Shown here one piece after another: positions 38,863 through 50,187 of a DNA stretch of 64,000 nt. Numbering within the stretch: position 1 is the first letter of the stretch; every line of letters begins with the position of its first letter. Origin of the DNA: Agelaius tricolor (taxonomy: Eukaryota > Chordata > Aves > Passeriformes > Icteridae); the NCBI GenBank assembly GCA_023055355.1, contig JALJCS010000001.1:54317381-54381380 (forward strand), in the 5' to 3' direction. Below the pieces are notes generated by a model. The model searched no databases and was not told the DNA's origin. It saw nothing but the letters and a program-made list of their open reading frames with translations. Position numbers and translations under genes: made by a program.

Positions 38863-39040
38863 AGAGAAGAGAAGAGAAGAGAAGAGAAGAGAAGAGAAGA
38901 GAAGAGAAGAGAAGAGAAGAGAAGAGAAGAGAAGAGAAGAGAAGAGAAGAGAAGAGAAGAGAAGAGAAGAGAAGAGAAGAGAAGAGAAGAGAAGAGAAGA
39001 GAAGAGAAGAGAAGAGAAGAGAAGAGAAGAGAAGAGAAGA
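38863..39040 (+). repeat. (GAAGA)n pentanucleotide microsatellite, about 36 copies
   Basis: 178 bases of uninterrupted period-5 repeat, pure purine on the plus strand. As 5 is not a multiple of 3, any frame through it reads a 5-residue peptide repeat (Arg-Glu-Glu-Lys-Arg on plus, Ser-Leu-Leu-Phe-Ser on minus), which explains the open frames here. In the ARID1B transcript it is a UCUUC repeat. Confidence 0.98.
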
Positions 39041-40902
39041 ATATGCTACTGAGGCAAAAGAACAGTTAGACAAATAACCAGACCATTAGCATAGTGCATT
39101 CCTGCTGTTTTGTTAGCTCTGTGCATAACTACAAATTTTACCCAGTATAAGGTTAAATAGCACATAATGACAAAAACCCAAGATTTTCTGGAAGTAAAGT
39201 TTAGGCAAGCTAAACCTATTTTGGTCTAAAGGGAGAGGGTTGCTTTTACTTCCTGGTACTAATTACTTGAGAGCTTACACATTGTTTCAGCCAGAATGCA
39301 TCATAATTTTAAAATAGCAATTTAATGTTTCATCTTCTTCCTAATCTTTTTGCTCCCCAATTTTCTCTAAACCACTTTCAAATTTCTATCCCAGCATAAT
39401 TTCTCTTTCATTGGCAGATTTAATACCAGACACATTTAATCAGTGGTGATCTTCCCATCCTTGCTTTCCAAAATGGAACTGAACAAGATAGGGAGGGTTT
39501 TCCTTATTTATTAAATTCATTTTGTGTAACTTCTCATGATATAGTTCTGCGTACCAGCACTGTCCCATAGTGCAGCTATAGGAACAATTTGGTATTAAAT
39601 CCCTTTCACAAAGCTGGGCAGGGAAGAATAACAGCTTGTGCATTGGACAAAGAGAAACACCTTCCCTACCCCCATGTCTTCCAAAGGATCTGTGCTAATG
39701 ATTTCCCACACACAAGCTGCTGCAGCTACAGCACAAGTGAGAAGGGCAAAGCAAGGCTTGAGACTGTTTCACATTGGAAATACTGGTGGAGGACCTGTGC
39801 TTCTGTCCCCCGAACAGACCTGAGTGTTTACAAAGATGTAACTATTCCGCTTCCTGTGCTGCTTCTTTCCTATGTGCCACCACAGGGCCAAAGTCTGCTT
39901 CTTCTCCTAAGAGCCACACAACAAAAGACCTACCACCTGTACCCTTCCACCACCTTTCATCTTAACTCATTTCACATTTGAACCTTTGCTTAAAAGAAAC
40001 AATGGCATAGAGTAGTTATACAAATAAAATTTTCACTGTTTTAAAATTCCAGTGCTACGCTGTTTCATGGCCTTCCAAGCTGCTTACTTCATACAAATAG
40101 ATGGAGGACGCTTTCCAAATTCCAGCTTATTACCTTTTATAATGTTAGGTACTGTGTCACTCTTAACAGATTCACTGAAAACAATGTGACGTGGGGCAAA
40201 GCCAATCGATAACAAAAAAAAAAATTGGCTTTAAATCATGGCTTTCAACTGATAGAAAGACTTGAAAAAATTTTTAATTTCCCTCCTGCAATTGCTGATT
40301 TCACTCCTGTTCTGTACAAAACCCAGCAAAGTAAATGAAGGCCAGTCAGCCAGGTCATAACAGGTTACATTGAAAAAACCACTAAGTTAAATGCTGCTAC
40401 AGGAACCCTTATAAAGCCCTACAGACACTGCTTTTCTTTCTGCACTGCATTTACTGCTCATAAGAAGCATTCAAGAGCTCTGAGGTTTCTTCATTCCTGC
40501 AATCTAAAGGCATAGAGCATGTCCCTGAGCAAGACTCACAAACACTGTCCTTTCACATCGCCCTGTGCTAAGAAATGCATCTGTTCTGCTTTTCTTCTTC
40601 CTTTTTATCTTTCTTTTTTCCCTGAACAGCAGCATCCAGCTTTATGAAATTAACGACTTCTCAATGAAGAGACAGGCTAAGACCAACTCCAATTTTGCAG
40701 AGGTACACAAGTCTCCTTAATTTCTCAATGGATACATCTGGTAAAGCCAAAAGCTGAAGGATTTGGCAGCCTGTAATACAAAGCCTGCCCAGGAACTGGT
40801 GACGTATTTTGAAGTGCAAACAGTCTTGTTAACAACTTGTTTCACTTCCAGGGGCAGAAGTTTCTACAGCCCTATTTCAAAAGACCTTGCTGGGGCAGGT
40901 TA
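39041..40902. other. Intron, nothing recognised
   Basis: A plus frame at 39589-39981 is open for 130 codons without recognisable content and is considered chance. An A-run lies at about 40214-40223. Confidence 0.5.
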
Positions 40903-41180
40903 GAATTGTAGAATGGTTTGGGTTGGAAGGGACCTTAGAGTTCCAGCCCCCATGCCATGGACAGGGACACCTTCCACTAGACCAGGCTACTCAAAGCCCC
41001 ATCCAACCTGGCTTTGAACATTCCAGAGGTGCAGCATTCACAGCTTCTCTGGGCAACCTCTTCCAGTGCCTCAACCCCATCACAGTGAAAAATTTCTTCC
41101 TAGCATCAAATCTAAATTAAGTCTTTTTCAGTTTGAAGCCATTTGCCCTTGTCCTGTAACTACAGTTCCTGACAAACCTT
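40903..41180 (-). mobile_element. CR1 LINE 3'-end fragment
   Basis: The plus strand reads GAATGGTTTGGGTTGGAAGG and continues through the reverse complement of the CR1 3' UTR, including AGACCAGGCTACTCAAAGC. The insertion is 5'-truncated within the UTR, so it has no coding content. It is closely related in sequence to the start of the 9487-10440 copy and has the same orientation. Confidence 0.93.
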
Positions 41181-44100
41181 TAGAGTTGAACGATGAAGGT
41201 TAGGGCTCTTCTATCTGTCTACCTCTCTGCTTTGCTGCTTTTACAGAAAAATCGTAAGAGAATGTAAACTTGCACCCACATACTGAAACTCAAACCAAGT
41301 CCCATGGTTTAAACTACAACTGTCTGGACTACTGCAAAATACCTACATGGTTATGATGTTTGTAACTTCTGGTAAGTAGCTAGGAGTAGTTAACACCTTC
41401 TGCAGCATCATCTGTCAAAGAACCTCCTGATAGACACCTAATCTAAAGAATGCAGAGATTATTCTTAAAATCACACAACTCAAATTCCACAACTTCCTGC
41501 TTTATAGGATTTATACCAGGATAGCTCTCAGCTGTTACAAGGAAACAAATAAAAAGCACACTCATCACACAGAAACATCAAAACCTTGGCCTAAGTGTTG
41601 GATTTTGCCTGCTTGATGGTACACCCAGACACATACTGGAGTTCATATTTTTGAGAAAAGGACAATTTATCTAAGAACAACATCCAAAATCATGTGCTAA
41701 TAAATAATTTCTCAGGAAATATGAAAGACTTTGAAACAGCTTTTAAGAAAAGGTTCCAGAATTTCAGATGGAAGGAGAACATGCTATAAAAACTCCTCCA
41801 CCAACAACCTGGAACAAAATAAAAGCTTAAAAAACCCCTTTTAAATCTACATTACTTGGAACTGAAATTCAGGAACATTATTTCCTTTCATTAATAATCA
41901 AGATTCTGCAATCAACAAACAGATCAAATTCTACCAAGAGTTCCAACAGATGTAGTATTTTAATGCCTGCAAGTGCATGCAAATTTCTACCCAGCAAGGG
42001 AGTTTCTGTGTTCATGTTTACAAAGTGCAGATGTGACATGCTGCAGCTGCCTTGCACATTATGAGACACAATTTTCATCGTCCTGGACAATGCCAGTCTG
42101 CAAAACTGTAAAGACAGAAAAACATAAACTATACAACAAGGTAGCCAGCAAAACAGCAGAGGAGGAGGGGGCAGGGGAAGCATGGGTTTAACACCAACCT
42201 CAGCTCTACGGTGATGATGGAGAATTCTGTAAATTAGTCTTTGCTTCTCTGAACATTAGTCTGCTCACGGTGGACACTATCATGGTGTCTGAATGCAAAA
42301 GAACAGTCAGCAGAAAAAGCATGCAAGATAAATCCAAGAACTGATGGGAAGATGTATTCTCTGGAGTAATTCTCTGGTTAGTAGGGAACCATAAGCTACC
42401 ACTCTTTAAACTGACACCTAAGGACTGTTGAAACCATATAGATTTGCGAAGTTTAGTCACACAGGAACTCTCTCCTGGATGTAAACTCTTTATGTTCTCA
42501 TTAAGGACAGTCCTAGAGAAACAGGCAGAAACACAGTCCCTTCCTTCACAATTGCATTGGTTTATGTTTCAAAAATTAGGCAGCAGTATCCCTTTGTCAC
42601 TAAACTTTCATCAACAGTTGCAGTACTATAATTTATTTGAAAGTCAGGTTCAGGTTTGTTTTGTGGATCTTGAAGGATGTTAAAACACTGACATTTTTAT
42701 TAAAATACTTTTATTCCAATAGATCTCACAGTCCTAACACTTATTTATCTTTTTCAAGAATGCTCTAATACTGTAATAATTATGACCTATGTTCAATTGA
42801 CTTGATGACTAATGAGCCTTCTGTAACCCAAGTAAAAATCCCATAAGCTTTGATAAATTGCACAGATGTAATGTCGTAGCAACACTCAGTCACTACTTTT
42901 CCAGAGTGAAACAGGAGTATGAAGATAAAGCTGAGAGGATAATTGCCTTCCCTAGAATGTTGTTTTCCCATTTCCCTCTTTTTTTCCTGGGGAGTGGGAG
43001 CATAGTGAGGAAAAGATGCATTATGTCCCAGACACAAAATCCTTAAATCTGAAATTTAGGAACCTCTTTTAATGTAAAATACTTCCTACACTACCTGGAT
43101 TCTACCACTAACAGGAATGATGCCTCATTTTTTCCATGGATCTTTCAGCATAACCACACCTATGCCATAGGGATACAAGTGTCTCCAAAGGAACAGCATT
43201 TTCCATTCAAGAGAAAATACAGTTGAGTTCTTATTACAGAGTATAATACTCTGCATTTTAGTTACTGCTTGGAGGATTGTAAGAAAAACATACATAGTCT
43301 CAAAAATGGGATTAGAGCTCCCTTATCGCAAAAATTAAGTCAAAATATATGGGAAGCAATCAGCTCCATGCATAGCTGTTCTCATTCCCTTGCTCTGTGT
43401 GCATGAATGAAAGCAGGCACATGTGCTTATTACATTTCTTAGTGTATGTACAATATCAAGGAAATGATATAATCTTTGGTTATCTAGGACTTTCAAATCC
43501 ACATTATTAAATAACTTACATCATCCTAAAGACAGGTTAGTAAAATGTCATGGTTTTCTTCTATAAATAATGTTAAAGAAATGAGATAAATTAATAAAGT
43601 AACTGCATTCAGCAAATGGTTGCAAAAAGTGCTTTCTCTAAATTAATTATTAAAACTGCTTATGACTCTCTCCCTGAAAAATATTCCAAAACCTGGATAA
43701 TGTCCAAATAGTATTTTGGAATTAGACATCTGCTCATCACATCATCTATCTTATAATTTCCTCACAGACTGGTTCCAGGTACTAAAAAGCCTTTTTAAGT
43801 CTGGAATGACAAGATCCAACTACAGAATGAAAATGCTAACATATATGCACTATAAAACAACTTGTTTTAAAATATTGCTTCCTTTCTGATTTGCAAGATC
43901 ATAAGTATGTAAGAATAGAAACCATTTGCAATCTCTTTACAAATAATTCCTTCGTATCAATTTACCACAGAAATGTACAGATGAATTATTATAAAGCATT
44001 CTGAAATCCAGAAATACTATACTGCAATTTTGAATAATTCAATGTGCAACTAACTTTCAAAATTCACTTAAAAAAACTGTCTTTCCATTGTTACACAATG
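41181..44100. other. Intron, nothing recognised
   Basis: AT-rich single-copy DNA with short chance frames only. Confidence 0.55.
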
Positions 44101-44135
44101 ACTTGAAAAAGGGAATGTTTCCCCTTTGCTCAGCT

Positions 44136-44231
44136 ATGGCAGATGCCACCTCTGGGACGGAGGAGCCGAGCACCAGACGTTTGCGCAGCCCTTTTGAAAA
44201 TGAAGACTGGCACCCGCAGCACTCCTCCTAA
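44136..44231 (+). other. Short CpG-bearing ORF, 31 codons, good Kozak context
   Basis: An ATG with G at -3 and G at +4 opens a 31-codon frame beginning MADATSGTEEPSTRRLRSPF and ending in a TAA. The stretch is GC-richer than its surroundings and keeps several CpGs (GGACGGAG, GCCGAGC, GACGTTTGCGC, CCCGC). The peptide composition is natural-looking, but I do not recognise it. It is antisense to ARID1B. It could be a small ORF of an antisense RNA, a fragment of a retrocopy, or noncoding conserved DNA. The frame is too short to call a gene. Confidence 0.22.
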
Positions 44232-46440
44232 ATTTATTATGCTCTTTCTTATAGCTCAGCAGTGACACATAAGCAACAAGCAGAGCTGAGAACAATCTAC
44301 AGTGACAATCTCAGGCTTATTTTATTTTCACCAAAGAGTTAACTGTTACTGCTATCCATGCTGCTAGAGTATGCACAAAATGGACCCAAGGTATAGAAAA
44401 TCTTTGATTTTATTACTTCCAATTGAGCACGTACAGCTCTACAGATACGCAGTCAGAACTTCATACGTACATAAGCCCTTTGCAAGATGTTCTCAACAAG
44501 CACACAAAAATTCAGAGTGTATGCATTCAGGAATCTCAAAATTGACAGAAACTGAACCTAGCTTTTCCACTTACACCTCCTAGCACAAACTTTGCTGTGC
44601 AGCAGGGAGCCATAACTTTGAAATAATAACAGATAACATTGCATGTGAGCATTATTTCCTGTTATTTGGGGCCTCTTGCCTAATTTTTTTTAAATACTAA
44701 AATGACAAGGGGGCAAAACCAATTACAGAAACAAGGCAACCTGCTCTTAAACTGATTACCCTAGATGTCAAAATGGTTATATTCACTTTTACTGAACATC
44801 TTTCCAGCAAAGCAAATCCGTTCTCTTCTAGACCAAGTGTCATATACAAGTGTACATATGCAAATATGTACACTTCAATCTACCGATGGGTGTTTGATCA
44901 ATTTACATAATCGAGTAGCTCACTCAGACTCTCTGTGCTTTGAGGTTACATGTCCCAGAATGTACTGAGCTTGTTGGCATTTCGGAAATTAAATTTAGAA
45001 AAACATATTACTTCACAGTTCTTTCCCCTAAGTTACTAAAATATTTAAGTGTAAGATATTCTACATCTAGATAAGGGGATAAATCAAAGATCAAGACAAT
45101 GAACTTCCAATCAACACCGGCCCTTTTCTGCACCTTTCATCTCTTTATCAAAACACAGAGAGATGAGCCTTGAGGGAAGTAAGCCCTGGAGTGAGACATT
45201 CCAGGCTTGCTGAAGTATGCAAGGAGACCACAGTGCAATGGTTGCATGCATTTGAGTGTAGCAAAAACCATCTTTCACTTTTAAATTAGAACATGCTGAA
45301 CTCAAATAACTTTGCAGAGCAAAATTGGAAGTGCAAGACTAAAATAAGAAGAGACAATTCTACCGGAAAAGGATCTGGAAATTTATCCAGCCCTGACAGG
45401 CCTTATTTTTTCCCCCCAACACCTTAAAGATGTGCCAGTAGCAAAGTGAGAAGGCAGATTCTTCTCTGCTGAAGCACAGCAATCATCTGGGCCTCACTGG
45501 AAGTTCATTTCAGATTTTGTACACCAGGGCACCTAGCTCTGGGTAGACTTTAGGCTCCACACAACTCTGCGTTTTGGGAAGACCTCTAATTGAGGGCTCT
45601 TGAGATATTTATGGTTAAACAGGAGCATCCAGCCCAGGGTGGCACTGGCCCCCCCAGGTCTGTGGCAGCCACCCACAGAGCACAGGGTGTGATAGGCCAG
45701 GCCAGCTCCCCCAGGAGCGAGGTTCCTGCTGCAGTCTAGCACAGCACCATTTGCACAGTGGTGATGTAAAGGTAAGGCACTGATGTCCTGGCCAATACCA
45801 TGAAGCAACAGGCATTCTCAGTAGGGCTGGTTTTTAAGCGTGTGCACATTTGGGATTTGAAACGTATATCTCATCAGATTTAGCAGAAGGATGCCAGAAC
45901 TTGATAAAAGGGGGTATGTATGGAATGCAATCTCTAAATTACACTGTCATAGTTTAGATATAATTACTTTAACTCACTGTAAAATATTATAAACTCCAAA
46001 CCTTAGTGAGCAATGCTCTTTGGCAAAATGTATATTCACAGTAAAGATCAACAAGAAGAAACTGCAGCAATAGATGCAGCAGGAAAAAAAAGAACTAGGT
46101 GCTGTCATATAAGGTGTTGTTTTTAATTACTTTTAATTATTTCAGAAGATAATCCAGTATTTTAGAAATTACTGCAAAAAAGACATTATGATCTGCCCCA
46201 CACTGCTCTCCTTCTGGGCCATGGAGTACCAACTTGATTCTCTGCACAGTCCTATCCAAGATTATTTTTAGCCCAACTCTCACTTGCTGTGAGAAAAAGG
46301 TGTCTGAAACAAATCTTGAGAGCCCACTAGTTCAAATAATGCTGACTCCCTGGTAAAGCCAATGGAAGAGTGGTGGACTAAGTAATTTACAAACCAAATA
46401 GTTCTGCACATCCCTACCAGCAGCTGGGCCTGTGCCACAA
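44232..46440. other. Intron, nothing recognised
   Basis: A GC-richer stretch at 45610-45760 carries open minus frames of 66-91 codons with no recognisable content. The remainder is AT-rich. Confidence 0.5.
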
Positions 46441-46481
46441 TATGTGTGTGTGTGTGTGTATGTGTGTGTGTGTGTACACAC
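46441..46481. repeat. (TG)n microsatellite
   Basis: Two TG runs separated by TA and followed by ACACACA. Minus-strand frames through it read alternating Thr-His and are artefacts. Confidence 0.93.
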
Positions 46482-49400
46482 AAATGCCTGATGATAATGT
46501 GATCCACACAATTCTCTGTTTGTGTATTTTGACTTTAAACTTGTGACTTCCATTTTGGCACCAACATGAAATGCACAAAACGATGGCCCAGAAAGAGCTG
46601 GAGTACCTGGGGTTGGTACTGGTTTGCTGCAGGGAGGAGTGCTGCAGTCACACCGAGCTTCTCCCAGCTGTGGAAGGCCCCAGCAGCACCTGACTGACAG
46701 CAGGGAAGGAGAGCAATTGGAGGCGAGCAGAAAATCCTGAGAAACTTTTTGCAGACATCAGGAAGACTTAGTGGCCAGGTATGATATGAACCAACTTAAG
46801 AAAAAATTACAAGATCAGCAATTATCTCTTTTGAAGCCATGCAAAAATCCTGCCAAAAAAAGAGGAAGAAGCCTATGTAACTAAACACAGATACATAAGA
46901 AATAAAATTTTATATGTATATTTAAATACACAGCTTTGTCTATATAAATTTTATATTTCCACATGCATGTATAAAAAACAGTTTTGAGTATTTTAATAGA
47001 AGCAAGTGCAAATTGATTTAAATTAATCTCTGAACACAGTGGAGAGCCAGCAGAGTAATTAACTATGTTATTTATTAATTACTATAACCATACCAACTGT
47101 CCTTTCTCTTCATCTCTCCAATGAAAACAACCCACTGCTAATCCACTACAGCTGCAGAAACTTCTATGAAATGTTAGTTAAGGTAATAAAATAGCTCCAG
47201 TTTTAGGTACGGAGGATCCATTACTGCCCTTGAATCATTTATGTCAGATTATAATCTTCAGTGAAGAATTTAATGTTATTTCAACAATCCAATACCTCAC
47301 TGGCACATGCTAGCACACAAAACCATTTTTTAAAAATTACACAGCAATACAATCTGAATAGGAAATCGATCACTGAACAAGCTAAATCTGCATGAAGAAG
47401 AAAGACTGGAAATGTGGGATAGAGGTGGGAGGGGAGAATGCAGTGAGCAGTATCAGAAAAATGAACATATAAACAGGAAAGGAGGAAGGATCATAGAAGT
47501 GCACCTTAGTTGAAAAGATTTTTCCAATATCTGCTGGCACTTTCTTTTTATCTACCGCTAGTTCCCTCTATTGCAGTCAATAACCTGAATGGGCATAAAA
47601 TAGATTTTTCTCGTGGTTTGGATCAACACAGGATATAAACCACAACTGAAACACATTTCCACGTGCTAAACTCAGCAATAATTATTGTAATCCAATTGCC
47701 TATATATAGCATACTTTGACAATTGAGGTGGTAGGCACGGGGAATACAGAGCAAGAAGGAAGATAGGAACACATTGGTTCAGATTACTGCTTTCCAAATC
47801 TACTTTTGTTTTGATGGTGTATTGTTAAATCCTTTTTGTGCTTCATAGGAAGCTACACATTTTGAAGACAGTTCGTCATAACAACTACTTTATTTTGGTT
47901 TTGGTTTAAAACGCCTATGATTTGCACACCCTGACACCTGCTGATTTCATGCCCTGCCTTTTCCCATCAAAGCCTCTTCTTGGCTCTCCACACGAGGAAA
48001 TCTCATTTATCAAAATTCTGTTAGCGTAAGGGGAAGGGCTATGCTGAGCTGAGCCGTAGCCTTCATTAAACATGCAGAACATAAACTGCTGACACTAAGC
48101 ACAGTCAACTTGCAGCATGGCAGAGGAGGGGGGAAGAAAAAAGGGAAAAAAAAGAGTAATGAGACTGAAGGAATGATGTGATGGTGAAATAGGAATAAAA
48201 GTCACAGTTTTGCAAAGCATTTAAGTCATACTGGAGTCAGTGAGATTTAATCACAGACCTGAAGTTAAGCATGTGCTTAACTTTGCCAAACAGAAATAGA
48301 TCACTAAATTATGAATGGAACAATCTATTTCTGTTCCCAGGAACACAGACACTTTGTTCCCCAGACCAGTCCCTCAGGGAATGAAAAAGGTGATGGGGAA
48401 AAATGATAACCTAACTGGAGAAAACAATCCCTTCTTCAACTAAAAATACTGGTCTGGATAAAGGAACTGTATTTATATTTAACATAACAGGATTTAAAAG
48501 ATTGGTATCCATCATTTAGGTTCCAGGACACAGAAAAGAGCAAATGCCATTAAGGTCATTAATTTCAACACAGTACCAAAGGCTGGGGCTCTGAATAAAA
48601 GAAAAATTTGTAAATTTGGAAGAAGCAAGCATGTGAACAGGAATGCATTAAAAATCAGAATTAGGGCTGAGGGCGAACAAAGTGGCTTTTTGAATTTTCA
48701 CTTCACTTACTGTTCTTCATATTTTTCCTCCCTTTAATTCTCAAAGATAGCTGTGTAATGCTGCCTACAATAGAAACTTGAATTTAATAGGCACGAAGCA
48801 GAAGGTGTGTAGCATTTTCCTCTGATCACAAGGAACAAGCACTTAGCTGTAAGAGATCCACAATGAGTCACTGCAGGGTGGAATCAAATGCATCACAGGT
48901 ACATGCCAGCCTTTTTTATTATTATTCTACCAACTGAAAATGCATTATAACATACAGCCCTAGGAAAAAAAAATCAATTTCAAACCACCTACTCCTATAA
49001 AAATATATAATTTACCAATCATATATGCCTGCATTTACACAGTTCAAGGAGAGCTAAGGCAGATGCAAGGCAGGAGGATGGGGCAGGAGATAGGTGGAGA
49101 GGGATGTCAATATTTCTTCTGTAAGCTTTTTTGGTATTTATAAGTAAGATAATAATTCCAAGTTCAAATTGTCTCAGTACCAAAATGAATAACTTACCAT
49201 CAAGTTTCAAACAGCAGCTAAAATTTATTTTAGTATTTCAGATATTATCTGAAAAATAATATCATATTAACATTTTCTGATACTTTCACATCTCTTAAAA
49301 CACTTCTTCAAAGTTAATCTGGAAGTAAAGTACCATAAAATTAATGGCTGGATTTTGCCACCCTTTTCCACTCTTTGGAATATCATTGTATTCCAAAGAG

Positions 49401-50067
49401 AAAAAATTTGGCTCTGATCAACTAACTCCTAGCATAGTATCAACTTTTCTTCCCTCTTCCAGGGTTCTGTGTATATGCAGCTTTAACAGGAGAGCAGAAA
49501 GCAGACACACTTGTGGAAATGAGACATGCACCTTGACCATTCCTCAAAAGTGATTTCTGTAGGTTTTTTTGAAAATAAATGTATACATTTAACATAAATC
49601 AATAGCTGCTTTTATGTTGAAAAATTGTTGTTTTTCTTGACGTCACCTATGAAATAGAACAGGACAGTCCAATTGTTCTATCTTTTCTTTCAACTTGTAA
49701 ACAATGTGGTATTATCACCAGCTTTTTTAGCTTTTATTCTGGTCAACAAGGCGCTGCAGCCTGCCATATAAAGCTGCACACCACATGGCACCATTCAACA
49801 GTATATCTAGGTCAGCTTGCATTTTTAATGTGCTCCATTAGCTTTCCCTTGCTCACTGTATCAAGTTTGAACTTCTCCTTCTCACTTTTCAAACCTCTCT
49901 ATAACTAAGCCAGACAACACACCGGATCCTAAGAGTATTGTAATCACCTTCAACATTTGCTCCACCAAAGACTGAAGTTCTAATCCTATTTCCTTAATTC
50001 CATGCTGTTTCCAAACCCAGCATCCCCCAATTTCTCCTTCAAGATCCTTTTCCACAGTACTGCTGGT
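46482..50067. other. Intron, nothing firmly recognised
   Basis: AT-rich. It includes AT-rich near-inverted words at about 46903-46960 and A-rich runs near 48136-48160. No gene or transposon was recognised. Confidence 0.5.
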
Positions 50068-50187
50068 AAAAAAAAAAAAAAAAAAAAACCAACAAAAAAA
50101 AAAACAAACAAGAAAAAAAACAAAAAAAAAAAAAAAAAAACCCAAAAACCCACCAAACCAAACAAACAAAAAAAAGAAAATAAAAGA
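50068..50187. repeat. Complex A-rich tract
   Basis: A21 at 50068-50088, A19 at 50122-50140, and intervening and following A-rich sequence with CCAAC, CAAACAAG, CCCAAAAACCC and AACAAACAAA words. Plus frames through it give poly-Lys/Asn and minus frames give poly-Phe, and none is a gene. On the ARID1B sense strand it is a long U-rich tract ending directly before ACCAGCAG (see findings). Confidence 0.95.

Noticed and set aside
38828..39073. Open frames of 78 and 81 codons on both strands over 38828-39073
   Set aside because: They are translations of the pentanucleotide array; a 5-base period cannot create stops once the first units lack them.
46280..46553. Thr-His repeat frames on the minus strand
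   Set aside because: They are translations of the TG microsatellite.
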